Part shown: positions 1 to 7,691 of the stretch, piece after piece | Position numbering within the stretch: position 1 is the stretch's first letter | Layout of the letters: every line of letters starts with the position of its first letter | NCBI GenBank assembly: GCA_016195665.1 | Contig: JACPZD010000040.1 | Coordinates: forward strand, 1-64,000 | Direction of reading: 5' to 3' | DNA from: Gammaproteobacteria bacterium | GTDB lineage: Bacteria > Pseudomonadota > Gammaproteobacteria > SURF-13 | DNA length: 64,000 nt | Translations under genes and position numbers: made by a program | The notes under the pieces: generated by a model | Told to the model about the DNA's origin: nothing | The model's input: the letters and a program-made list of their open reading frames with translations, nothing else | Database searches by the model: none

Positions 1-188
1 GACAAAATAGGAGGCAACCGGCACGGCGTAGAGTCACTGTGGGCGCCATGTCGCGCAACGAAGTGTAGCGACGTGGCGGACGCAGGACGAACGCGGGCCG
101 CCGGAGGCAATACACGCCGCCCATTTTTCGCTCCCGAAATCGGATGGATCCATTTCGGGTTTCGCGAAAAATGGCGACGCAATCGAAA

Positions 189-216
189 TAAAAACCCGCC
201 TGTTGGCGGGTTTTTT
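189..216. terminator. Intrinsic terminator
   Basis: Inverted repeat AACCCGCC-TGTT-GGCGGGTT followed by a T-run on the plus strand and preceded by an A-run, so it can act in both directions. It lies just beyond the stop codon of the minus-strand desaturase and probably ends that transcript. Confidence 0.8.
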
Positions 217-233
217 ATCCGTGCCGAGTGATG

Positions 234-1421
234 TCAGGCCGGTTGCAAGGAATAACCGCGTAGCCGTTGAGCAAAGTCCTGCAAGGCTTGGATGCCGGTC
301 GCCTCGGCCTGTTTGCACCACTCCTGCAGGGCTTGCAGCAGATGCTCCTGCGTCGCGGTGGAGCGCTGCCAGATTTCCTGCAGACGCTGCTTGTATTGAT
401 ACACGATCTCCAACCGCTGGCTGACGCTCAACACGCTCTGCAACCGGTGTTTGGCCTCTTCACTCATGAGCGATTCCTCGCGCACCAGTAGGGCCTTGGC
501 GCGTTTTAACATCGCGCGATACGTTCCATTGGCGAGGCGTACTTCTTCCTTGTGGACACGCCCCAGCACGTCTTCAGCGTAGTGCGCCATTACCCGGAAG
601 CGGTGGGTGATGACTGCCCTCACGGTGTCCATGTCTATCATGGGTTTGGCGGTCACTATGACCGGTTCGGGTGCGACCTTCTTCACGCGCGCCAGGCCCA
701 GTATTTCCAGGATGCGGATGTACAGCCAGCCGATGTCGAACTCCCACCACTTGGAGGAGAGCTTGGCGGAACTGCCGAAGGAGTGATGGTTGTTGTGCAG
801 TTCTTCGCCGCCGATGAGGATGCCCCACGGCACGATGTTCCTCGAGGCGTCCGCGCACTCATAGTTGCGGTAGCCCCACCAGTGGCCGATGCCGTTGATC
901 ACGCCTGCGGCGGTGACCGGTATCCAGGCCATTTGCACCGCCCAGATGGTGATGCCGGCCGCGCCAAACAGCACCACGTCGATCACAAACATAATGGCTA
1001 TACCCAAGGCGGAGTGCTTGGTGTAGACATTGCGTTCCAGCCAGTCATCAGGCGTATTGTGGCCGTAATTGTCCAGGGTTTCCTGGTTTTTGGATTCAGC
1101 GCGGTACAGCTCGGCGCCCTGCCAGAACACCTTACGGATGCCATAGATCTGCGGGCTGTGAGGATCGTCTTTGGTTTCCACCTTGGCGTGGTGCTTGCGG
1201 TGTATCGCCACCCATTCCTTGGTTACCATGCCGGTGCTCAGCCACAGCCAGAAGCGGAAGAAGTGGCTGGGGATAGGGTGCAGGTCCAGTCCGCGATGCG
1301 TCTGATGGCGGTGCAGGTAGATAGTGACGCCCGCGATGGTGATGTGGGTCATGATCAGCGCCGCCGCGACATAGCCCCAAAGGGAAAGGTTTAATACACC
1401 GTCTATCATGTAGTGCTCCAA
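234..1421 (-). CDS. Acyl-CoA/fatty-acid delta-9-type desaturase
   Basis: Membrane di-iron desaturase that would introduce a cis double bond into a saturated acyl chain and so tune membrane fluidity. Visible in the 395-residue sequence are the three histidine boxes of the family: HRHQTH (about 37-42), HRKHH (74-78) and HNNHH (209-213), with hydrophobic helices before the first box and between the second and third. The region from about residue 270 to the end is a charged, helix-rich extension beyond the usual bacterial desaturase core, unlike the cytochrome b5 tail of fungal enzymes. It is transcribed alone, with a terminator directly downstream. Substrate (acyl-CoA or acyl-lipid) cannot be decided from the sequence. 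Confidence 0.9.
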   Translation of the reverse strand: MEHYMIDGVLNLSLWGYVAAALIMTHITIAGVTIYLHRHQTHRGLDLHPIPSHFFRFWLWLSTGMVTKEWVAIHRKHHAKVETKDDPHSPQIYGIRKVFWQGAELYRAESKNQETLDNYGHNTPDDWLERNVYTKHSALGIAIMFVIDVVLFGAAGITIWAVQMAWIPVTAAGVINGIGHWWGYRNYECADASRNIVPWGILIGGEELHNNHHSFGSSAKLSSKWWEFDIGWLYIRILEILGLARVKKVAPEPVIVTAKPMIDMDTVRAVITHRFRVMAHYAEDVLGRVHKEEVRLANGTYRAMLKRAKALLVREESLMSEEAKHRLQSVLSVSQRLEIVYQYKQRLQEIWQRSTATQEHLLQALQEWCKQAEATGIQALQDFAQRLRGYSLQPA

Positions 1422-1476
1422 TAGCCTATAAAGTTGAACATACTATAGTGCAATGCGCCGGGTGCGTCTAGCCGAA

Positions 1477-2118
1477 TTACGTCCCGTATTGTTTTCGATA
1501 GGCATGAATCTTGCCTAAGGCCTCTTGGCAATCCGGTTGATGAGTTAGATAGTCGATGATAACATCAAGATTGACGATATTCACTACTTTTAGCCGATAA
1601 AGAGCCTCTGTCTCTTGTATTGCCGACAGTTCGCCCTTGCCGCGCTCCTGACGATCCAGGGCAATCGCGAGCCCCACAGTCTTTGCCCCGGTTGCTGCGA
1701 TGATCTCCACGGACTCCCGCACCGAGGTGCCTGCGGTAATCACGTCATCCACAATCAGCACCCGGCCGGCGAGCGGTGCGCCGACGGTGATGCCCCCCTC
1801 GCCGTGAGTTTTGGCCTCCTTGCGGTTAAAGGCATAGGGCACATCGCGCCCGTGCTGCTCCGCCAAGGCGATGCTGACCGCCGCAACCAAAGGGATGCCC
1901 TTGTAGGCGGGGCCGAACAGCATGTCGTAGGCGATCCCTTCGTTCGTGATGGCGGCTGCATAGTACCGGCCGAGGCGGGCCAGGCTCGCGCCGGTGTTGA
2001 ACAGGCCGCTGTTGAAAAAGTACGGGCTCACGCGTCCGGACTTGAGGGTGAATTCGCCAAAGCGCAGTGCGCCGATCTCCAGGGCGAAGTCGAGAAATTC
2101 ACGTTGATAGTCTTGCAT
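1477..2118 (-). CDS. pyrE: Orotate phosphoribosyltransferase
   Basis: Cytoplasmic enzyme of pyrimidine synthesis that joins orotate and PRPP to give orotidine 5'-phosphate. The 213-residue length is typical. The PRPP-binding signature [13 protein letters not shown] is at residues 120-132, and the N-terminal [16 protein letters not shown] segment and the [13 protein letters not shown] loop (about 97-109) with the catalytic lysine region are both present. The ATG at 2118 is preceded by a short leader. The gene upstream is a decayed chromate-transporter fragment, so pyrE is probably transcribed on its own. Confidence 0.97.
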   Translation of the reverse strand: MQDYQREFLDFALEIGALRFGEFTLKSGRVSPYFFNSGLFNTGASLARLGRYYAAAITNEGIAYDMLFGPAYKGIPLVAAVSIALAEQHGRDVPYAFNRKEAKTHGEGGITVGAPLAGRVLIVDDVITAGTSVRESVEIIAATGAKTVGLAIALDRQERGKGELSAIQETEALYRLKVVNIVNLDVIIDYLTHQPDCQEALGKIHAYRKQYGT

Positions 2119-2137
2119 GCGTTGAATGAGGCTCCGT

Positions 2138-2437
2138 TTATACTGATAGTAGAGAATGCACTAGGCCGAGTGTGCCGCAGGCGATAATCACCGGGACTAC
2201 GCCGGCGCGATAATGAACGAGCGCAATAAAGGCCAGCGCGCTCAATAACGCAGAAAACCACGCAAAACTCGCGCCAAACCCCTGCGGCCAGAACACATGA
2301 TACGCAAAAAACAGCGCGAGATTGAGTATCACCCCCACCACGGCGGCAGTGATGGCGGTGAGCGGCGCGGTAAATTTAAATGACTTTTTTAGCAGCGCCC
2401 GGATGTCCGCTCCGCCACGACCCGTTTTTAAACCCAA
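2138..2437 (-). pseudogene. C-terminal remnant of chromate transporter ChrA
   Basis: About 85 residues match the end of the second half of ChrA-type chromate permeases: TAITAAVVGVILNLALFF, then a WF..LL..LAFIAL..YR segment and a GVVPVI.AC...G stretch, three membrane segments in all. A full ChrA is around 400 residues, so the first three quarters are missing. The open frame overlaps the 3' end of the vapC gene, which suggests that arrival of the TA pair, or a linked deletion, removed the 5' part. It is unlikely to be functional. Recognition is from remembered family sequence, not from an alignment. Confidence 0.6.
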
Positions 2438-2838
2438 CTAATTTTTAGTTCATGTTCGACTTGCTTAAATTCCTTGTCACCCGTCACCAGTTCTGCTTTG
2501 TGCTCCTTGGACAGCGCCGCCGCGAAGCAATCCGCAAAGGACATGCGGTGCTTGGCTTTGAATGTTCCGGCAATACGCGCCAGCTTCCAGTCAGCATCCG
2601 CAAATTCGATTCCAAGCAGCCTTAGCCCATCTATTGCCTTGTCCGCCTCGGTTTCGGATATTTCCCTCGCGAGGATGTACCAGACCTCTCCGGCGTTCAC
2701 GACCGGCATGAGCAGCGGTATTCCATGCTCATGGGCGTCGCTGATCAGCTCCGCCACCTTCTGACCCGAGCTTTCGTCCTCCAGGTAGGCCAGCACCGCC
2801 CACGAATCGAGGACGAGCGCCTTGGGTTTACGTGACAT
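2428..2838 (-). CDS. vapC: PIN-domain ribonuclease toxin (VapC family)
   Basis: 136-residue PIN-domain protein. The four acidic positions of the fold are recognisable: D in LVLDSWAVLAYL near the N-terminus, E in NAGEVWY, D in SFADCFAAAL and D in LVTGDKEF. VapC toxins cut RNA, often initiator tRNA or the 23S sarcin-ricin loop. The ATG directly follows the stop of the AbrB-type gene upstream, the normal antitoxin-toxin order. The 3' end overlaps a chrA remnant by 10 bases. Confidence 0.9.
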   Translation of the reverse strand: MSRKPKALVLDSWAVLAYLEDESSGQKVAELISDAHEHGIPLLMPVVNAGEVWYILAREISETEADKAIDGLRLLGIEFADADWKLARIAGTFKAKHRMSFADCFAAALSKEHKAELVTGDKEFKQVEHELKISWV

Positions 2839-3036
2839 TTAGAGTTCCTTTTCGCGCTTCTTTTCAGCCGCCAGCGCCTTGAGCAGCCCCTTGCCCTTGT
2901 ATTTCCCCCGCATGCTCTGGATATACTCATGGGTAATCGGGGTGAGGACAATCTTGTGCGTCTGTTCGTCCACGTCAATCTGGATTCTTGTCCCCTCCTT
3001 CATCCCAAGCCTCCTCCGCACCTTTGACGGGATCAC
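2839..3036 (-). CDS. AbrB/MazE-type antitoxin of the adjacent VapC
   Basis: Small swapped-hairpin DNA-binding protein expected to neutralise the downstream PIN toxin and repress the operon. The given GTG start yields 65 residues starting inside the canonical motif. The frame stays open upstream and encodes TYLTVKGQIV just before the IPSKVRRRLGM segment, which is the normal first strand of the AbrB fold. That upstream part has no ATG, GTG or TTG in a suitable place; the codon at 3067-3069 is ATA. Either a non-standard start is used, or a start-codon mutation leaves a shortened product. The C-terminal lysine-rich tail is the likely toxin-binding part. Confidence 0.75.
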   Translation of the reverse strand: MIPSKVRRRLGMKEGTRIQIDVDEQTHKIVLTPITHEYIQSMRGKYKGKGLLKALAAEKKREKEL

Positions 3037-3253
3037 GATCTGTCCTTTAACGGTCAGGTAAGTTTCTATGGCGATACCCTCTATTTCTGATGTTGTTTGA
3101 ATTTATACCATTATTGAAAATGTAAGTCAAATAGTAAATTTCACACATTCTGTATAAGGTGGACCAAGCTGAATGCTCGCGCGGGCAACCGACACAGCTC
3201 GCATCTGCGCCCAAAGGGGTGCGCCACAGTGCAATTTCAGGTAGGCTTCGAGC

Positions 3254-4027
3254 ATGCGCATCATCACCCTCAACGTCAACGGCGTCCGCTCGGCTTGCAT
3301 CAAGGGGTTTTTCCCTTGGATGCTGAAACAAAAACCCGACGTCGTTTGCTTGCAAGAGACCAAGGCGCAGGAGCATCAGCTACCGGAAGAGGCCCTGCAC
3401 CCGCATGGCTGCCACTCCTATTTTCACGACGCCGTAAAAAAAGGCTACAGCGGCGTCGCGCTGTACTGCAAACGCAAACCGGACAAGGTCATCATGGGCC
3501 TGGGCTGGCCGGATTTCGACGCCGAAGGACGTTATATCGAGGCGCGTTTCGGAAACCTGAGTGTGGTGTCGTTGTATCTGCCATCCGGCTCGTCCGGACC
3601 GGAGCGGCAAGCGGTGAAATTTGATTGCCTGAAGCGCTTTGTCCCGGTGCTCAAAAAAATGCGCAAAAGCAAACGCGAATACATCATCTGCGGCGACTGG
3701 AACATCGCGCACAAAAACATTGACCTCAAAAACTGGCGCGGAAATCAAAAAAACTCCGGCTTCCTGCCCGAAGAGCGCGCCTGGATGGATCAGTTGTTCG
3801 GCAAGCTCGGCTTTGTGGATGCGTTTCGCGTGGTGAATCAGGAACCGGAACAGTATACGTGGTGGTCCAACCGTGGCCAGGCGTGGGCTAAAAATGTGGG
3901 TTGGCGCATTGATTATCACGTTATCACGCCGGGACTCGTGGATAAGATCAAAGCCGCTGCGATTTATAAAGCACAACGCTTCTCCGATCATGCGCCGCTG
4001 ACGATAGATTATGATTATACTTTGTGA
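3254..4027 (+). CDS. Exodeoxyribonuclease III, ExoA-type AP endonuclease
   Basis: Base-excision-repair nuclease that cuts DNA 5' to abasic sites. The 257-residue EEP-fold protein carries LNVNGVRSA at the N-terminus, the metal-binding glutamate in CLQETKAQ, the CGDWNIAHKNIDLKNW catalytic loop, GWRIDYHVIT and the final SDHAPL with catalytic Asp-His. The loop sequence groups it with the Bacillus ExoA / Neisseria NApe branch and not with E. coli XthA, which is represented by the second copy at 50635-51405. It stands alone between two TA pairs. Confidence 0.93.
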   Translation: MRIITLNVNGVRSACIKGFFPWMLKQKPDVVCLQETKAQEHQLPEEALHPHGCHSYFHDAVKKGYSGVALYCKRKPDKVIMGLGWPDFDAEGRYIEARFGNLSVVSLYLPSGSSGPERQAVKFDCLKRFVPVLKKMRKSKREYIICGDWNIAHKNIDLKNWRGNQKNSGFLPEERAWMDQLFGKLGFVDAFRVVNQEPEQYTWWSNRGQAWAKNVGWRIDYHVITPGLVDKIKAAAIYKAQRFSDHAPLTIDYDYTL

Positions 4028-4110
4028 TGGCAAGTTGCTTGAGAAGGTGATGGGTTGCGCTTATGCTCCACCCATCCTAAGAGCAAAATAAATTTGAGTA
4101 GGAGGAACAT

Positions 4111-4335
4111 ATGAAACTGAAGCAAATCGAAGACGAGGCTCTGCATCTATCAGAGAATGAGAGAGCCGAATTGGCACAGAAATTATTGCTTAGTCTTGAT
4201 GCGCCGTCTGAAAACGAAATCGCCGAAGATTGGTTGGTGGAAGCCAAACGGCGGGCACGCGAATTAGACGAAGGAACTGTACAACCTGTTCCTGCAGAGG
4301 AGGTTAGACGTAAGGCGCAGGCGTTATTGCGGTGA
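4111..4335 (+). CDS. Putative addiction-module antitoxin
   Basis: 74-residue acidic helical protein of the unstable-antitoxin family found upstream of ParE/RelE toxins: starts MKLKQIEDEALHLSENERAELAQKL, then LSLD and a charged C-terminus. A strong ribosome-binding site (AGGAGG) sits just before the ATG. The reading frame overlaps the toxin start by 4 bases, so the two are probably translated together. Confidence 0.8.
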   Translation: MKLKQIEDEALHLSENERAELAQKLLLSLDAPSENEIAEDWLVEAKRRARELDEGTVQPVPAEEVRRKAQALLR

Positions 4336-4625
4336 GTTATGTGTTTCATCCAGCCGCAGAGGCTGAGCACCTTGAGTCCGTTGCCTACTTCGAGTTGAAG
4401 AGACCGGGGCTTGGTGCTTCCTACCTTTCGGAGTTCGAAGAAATTATGGCGCAAGTATGTGAGGCGCCGCACCGGTATCCAATCGAAATGGCGTCTGATA
4501 TCAGGCGTATCGGAATGAAACGTTTTCCCTACACAGTACATTTTCGTGAGGTTTCTGGCTCCGTTCAAGTATTGGCAGTTGCGCATCATCGCCGCCAGCC
4601 TGGTTATTGGCTGGGCAGGCTCTAA
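4332..4625 (+). CDS. ParE/RelE-superfamily toxin
   Basis: 97-residue basic protein starting with GTG within the stop region of the antitoxin. YVFHPAAEAEHLESVAYFE, the G...SEFE...MAQV..AP.RYP core and FPYTVHF....VQVLAVAHHRR.P.YW end are typical of the ParE branch of the RelE fold. ParE homologues poison DNA gyrase, while RelE homologues cut mRNA; the sequence favours ParE because the mRNase catalytic residues are not obvious. Function is inferred from the family. Confidence 0.85.
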   Translation: MSYVFHPAAEAEHLESVAYFELKRPGLGASYLSEFEEIMAQVCEAPHRYPIEMASDIRRIGMKRFPYTVHFREVSGSVQVLAVAHHRRQPGYWLGRL

Positions 4626-4640
4626 TTAAACCCATTTTAA

Positions 4641-5915
4641 GTGATACTTAAAGACTACCTCTCCATCTTTACTAACCGCCGCGTGGGCGTGGTGCTGCTG
4701 CTTGGATTTTCCTCCGGCCTGCCGCTGGCGCTTTCCGGCGGCACGTTGCAGGCGTGGATGACGACGGCGGGGGTGGATTTGAAAACCATCGGCATCTTTA
4801 CGCTGGTGGGGTTGCCTTACACGCTCAAGTTTCTCTGGGCGCCGTTCATGGATCGCTTTGTGCCGCCATGGCTGGGGCGGCGGCGTGGCTGGATGGTCGC
4901 CACGCAGCTTGCGCTCATGCTGGGTATTGCGGCGATGGGAGTGGGTTCGCCGCAACATGCGTTGTGGGCCTTGGCGGCGCTCGCCCTGTTTGTCGCCTTC
5001 ACCTCCGCTTCGCAGGACATTGCATTCGACGCCTACCGTGCCGACGTGTTGCGCCCGGTTGAGCGCGGTGCGGGCGCGGCGGTCTCGGTGTTCGGTTACC
5101 GCATCGCCATGCTGGTGTCGGGTGCGGGCGCGTTGATTATGGCCGATTTTCTTGACTGGCGGACGACCTATCTCATTTTGGCGGCGCTGATGACGGTGGG
5201 TGTCCTGGCTACGCTGTGGGGTCCGGAACCCGAGCAACAAGTCGTCCCGCCACGCACGCTGCAAGAGGCGGTATGGGGGCCTCTGCAAGAATTCTTCACC
5301 CGTGACAGCGTCTCCGCAGGGCTGGGGATTTTGATGCTGATCGTCCTGTACAAATTGGGGGATGCCTTCGCCGGCGCCTTGAGCACCGCCTTTTTGTTGC
5401 GCGGCGTGGGTTTTTCATTGAGTGAGGTGGGTGCGGTCAACAAGGCGCTGGGGCTGGCTGCGTTGTTGCTGGGCGCGTTGTTCGGTGGCGTACTGATGCC
5501 CAAGCTGGGACTGTACCGCTCCTTGATGATCTTTGGCATATTGCAGGCGGTCTCGAATCTCAGCTTCATGGTGCTCGCCTGGGTGGGCAAGAGCTATGTG
5601 ATGCTGGTGACGGCCGTGGTGTTTGAGCAGGTCACCGGCGGTATGGGCACGGCGGCCTTTGTCGCGCTGCTCATGGCGTTATGCAATCACCGCTACACCG
5701 CCACGCAATTCGCGCTGTTTTCCGCGCTGGCCGCGTTCGGCAGACAGTATCTCGGTCCGCCGGCGGGTCTGCTTGCGGATTCCCTGGGCTGGGTGACTTT
5801 CTTCTTTATTACCACGCTCGCCGCGCTCCCCGGCCTGTGGCTGTTGCGGAAGATGCGGATTCGTATCAACAGCCTTGATAACAACACGAAGCACGAACAG
5901 GTTTCTCCTCCCTAA
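4641..5915 (+). CDS. ampG: AmpG-family MFS permease (muropeptide transporter)
   Basis: 424-residue, roughly 12-helix inner-membrane transporter of the MFS family. AmpG imports GlcNAc-anhydroMurNAc peptides for cell-wall recycling. Supporting motifs are LLGFSSGLPLALSGGTLQAW near the N-terminus, LPYTLKFLWAPFMDR, the SQDIAFDAYRADVL segment in helix 4 and a second-half repeat of the fold. The start is GTG at 4641. It is separated from the ParE-type toxin by 15 bases. A MITE-like element begins at its stop codon. Confidence 0.9.
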   Translation: MILKDYLSIFTNRRVGVVLLLGFSSGLPLALSGGTLQAWMTTAGVDLKTIGIFTLVGLPYTLKFLWAPFMDRFVPPWLGRRRGWMVATQLALMLGIAAMGVGSPQHALWALAALALFVAFTSASQDIAFDAYRADVLRPVERGAGAAVSVFGYRIAMLVSGAGALIMADFLDWRTTYLILAALMTVGVLATLWGPEPEQQVVPPRTLQEAVWGPLQEFFTRDSVSAGLGILMLIVLYKLGDAFAGALSTAFLLRGVGFSLSEVGAVNKALGLAALLLGALFGGVLMPKLGLYRSLMIFGILQAVSNLSFMVLAWVGKSYVMLVTAVVFEQVTGGMGTAAFVALLMALCNHRYTATQFALFSALAAFGRQYLGPPAGLLADSLGWVTFFFITTLAALPGLWLLRKMRIRINSLDNNTKHEQVSPP

Positions 5916-6118
5916 CAGACTGTTGAAAAAGCCCATCCATGGACTTTTTCAACACGGCCGCTCCTGCGCATCCCTGCGCTCGCGGCATTGGGGCGTCCTG
6001 CCCGGCACAAAGCAAAAAGTGCGATTTTTGCTTTGCTCCATTGTTCAAGCACCTACACCGTGCTTGAACAATGGCGGTTCATCCCTGCACCGCACGCAGG
6101 CTGTTTTTCAACAGCCTG
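5916..6118. mobile_element. MITE-like element, copy 1 (CTGTTGAAAAA ends)
   Basis: Non-coding element of 203 bp. Its ends are CAGACTGTTGAAAAA on the left and the inverted CAGGCTGTTGAAAAA on the right (14 of 15 match), flanked by CTAA on both sides (5912-5915 and 6119-6122), a possible 4-bp target duplication. The left copy of CTAA includes the ampG stop codon. The interior contains a palindromic unit (5957-5986) and a stretch also found in the second copy at 32069-32290 in opposite orientation. It encodes no transposase, so it would have to be moved in trans. Confidence 0.7.
5957..5986. repeat. Palindromic unit copy A
   Basis: Outer stem GCCGC (5957-5961) and GCGGC (5982-5986), inner stem TGCGCA-TCCC-TGCGC. 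It belongs to the family described at 20108, 24697, 32216, 41328, 41407, 48906 and 49713. The outer stem carries a compensating T-A to C-G change relative to most copies. Confidence 0.75.
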
Positions 6119-6326
6119 CTAAACGCTGTCCCCCGCAGTAATTATTACCCCAACCTAATCGTAAAGTCCGCTGCGCATTACATCGGCGGCAACATTGATT
6201 TACATCAATGCCCTGCGACCGCGGGCTTCTTAGCATAAAGTGACCTTCCTGGCGCACCGGCATGCCGTTGGTTCGCCAGGTTCAAGGCAAACCCTTCATC
6301 CAATAAACCTTCAGGAGGATCATCTC

Positions 6327-7637
6327 ATGTCTCAACAATTCATCTATTGGCTGCAAAAATGGCGTTTTCCAGGGGCGTTGGTCCTGTTACTCCAGGTTGG
6401 CGTTATGCTGTTTCCGCAATCAGCGCAGGCTATACCGGCGTTCGCGCGACAATATAATCTTACCTGCGTCACGTGTCATGCCGCCTTTCCCCGGCTCAAC
6501 AGCTTTGGCAAGGACTTCATCTCCCAAAATTACCGGCTGCCGAACTGGAAGGAGACTACCGCGGACATCGGTGACGACATGCTCGCGCTGCCTAAGTTTC
6601 CGCCGTTCGCCATACGCGCGCAGGCCTACGTGACGGGGCGGCAGGGCAAGGAGATAGACCCGGTGACCGGCCCGACGGGCAACAGCGCCAACTTCGATTT
6701 CCAGTCGCCGTATCTTATCAAGCTGATCTCCAGCGCACCATTGTCGGATCACATCACCTATTATTTTTACGGCATCTTCGCGGAGAAGGGGAACAATGGC
6801 AGTACGGTGATTGAAGACGCCTGGTTCCGGCATGACGATTTAGGCGGCACCGGCGTCGGCGGGATGCTCGGCCAGTTTCAGCTCTCCGACCTGATGTACC
6901 AGCGTGAGACGCGCTTGACCGTGCAGGACTTCATGGTCTACCGCATGGCGGGCATCACCTATGATCGCGGCGTGCTGTTCGACCGTGGACTGGGGCCGCT
7001 GACACTGGCGTTGGGGGTGGTCAACGGCAGCGGGATAGATCAAAACTTCAACGTGAACAGTCCGGGGTTCAACCGCCCTGACAGGATGTTCGACAACGAC
7101 CGCGGCAAGAGCGTGTTCGGGCGCCTCGGCGGCAAGCTCGGCCCTGTTTCGGTCGGGTTGTTCGGACTCACCGGTAAGCAGAAGAGTATCGCCATAGGCA
7201 ACGCCGGCACGCAGACCGGCGGCCGCAAGACCGATAAGCGCGTGTTCGGCCTGGACATCTCCGGCGATAACGGCCAGTGGTACTGGTTCGGTCAGGCGTT
7301 GTGGAACAAGTGGGACAAGTTCCTGGATCAAGACCCCGACAAAAACTACAGTTGGTTCGGCGGTTTTGCCGGCGTGGACTATGTGTACAACGACCGTTGG
7401 ACGTTTTCGCTGCTCTATAACTACGCGAACAACGACGGTTTCAAGAATACCGGCACTGTGTTTGAGGGGATCAAGATGAACGCCCTGACCGCTACCGCCT
7501 CGTATTACTTCATGCGCAACGTCAAAGGCGTGATGGAGGCGACGGTGGATTTTCAGAAGAAGGATAATGATCCCGACTTCGTGGGCCATGAGACGAAGGA
7601 GGGTTACGTTCTATTCGGTATTGACGCGGCCTTCTGA
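6327..7637 (+). CDS. Outer-membrane monohaem cytochrome-porin, Cyc2-like layout
   Basis: The ATG at 6327, preceded by AGGAGGA, gives 436 residues. Residues 1-35 form a signal peptide ending AQA. One haem site, CVTCH, is at 47-51, immediately followed by a short linker; the remaining about 370 residues are rich in alternating polar and aromatic strands (for example WYWFGQALWNKWDKF, WTFSLLYNYAN) and end ...FGIDAAF with a terminal phenylalanine, as in outer-membrane beta barrels. This fused cytochrome-barrel layout and length match the Cyc2 family of iron oxidases and its wider relatives, in which the haem plugs the barrel and passes electrons across the outer membrane. Iron oxidation is not proven; other electron donors are possible. 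A terminator follows. Confidence 0.7.
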   Translation: MSQQFIYWLQKWRFPGALVLLLQVGVMLFPQSAQAIPAFARQYNLTCVTCHAAFPRLNSFGKDFISQNYRLPNWKETTADIGDDMLALPKFPPFAIRAQAYVTGRQGKEIDPVTGPTGNSANFDFQSPYLIKLISSAPLSDHITYYFYGIFAEKGNNGSTVIEDAWFRHDDLGGTGVGGMLGQFQLSDLMYQRETRLTVQDFMVYRMAGITYDRGVLFDRGLGPLTLALGVVNGSGIDQNFNVNSPGFNRPDRMFDNDRGKSVFGRLGGKLGPVSVGLFGLTGKQKSIAIGNAGTQTGGRKTDKRVFGLDISGDNGQWYWFGQALWNKWDKFLDQDPDKNYSWFGGFAGVDYVYNDRWTFSLLYNYANNDGFKNTGTVFEGIKMNALTATASYYFMRNVKGVMEATVDFQKKDNDPDFVGHETKEGYVLFGIDAAF

Positions 7638-7663
7638 GCCGGCTTGAAATATTGTTCAGCCTA

Positions 7664-7691
7664 CCCGGCAGCGCAGGCTGCCGGGTTTTTT
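7664..7691 (+). terminator. Intrinsic terminator after the cytochrome-porin
   Basis: CCCGGCAGC-GCAG-GCTGCCGGG, a perfect 9-bp stem with a 4-base loop, followed by seven T residues on the plus strand. Confidence 0.9.

Noticed and set aside
32-90. Diverged copy of the palindromic unit
   Set aside because: GTCGC and GCGAC occur about 18 bases apart near 50-75, but the inner stem is absent, so it was left out of the family.
552-1394. 280-codon open frame on the plus strand
   Set aside because: It lies entirely opposite the desaturase, is rich in His and Arg with no recognisable domain, and has no ribosome-binding site; it is a shadow of the real gene.
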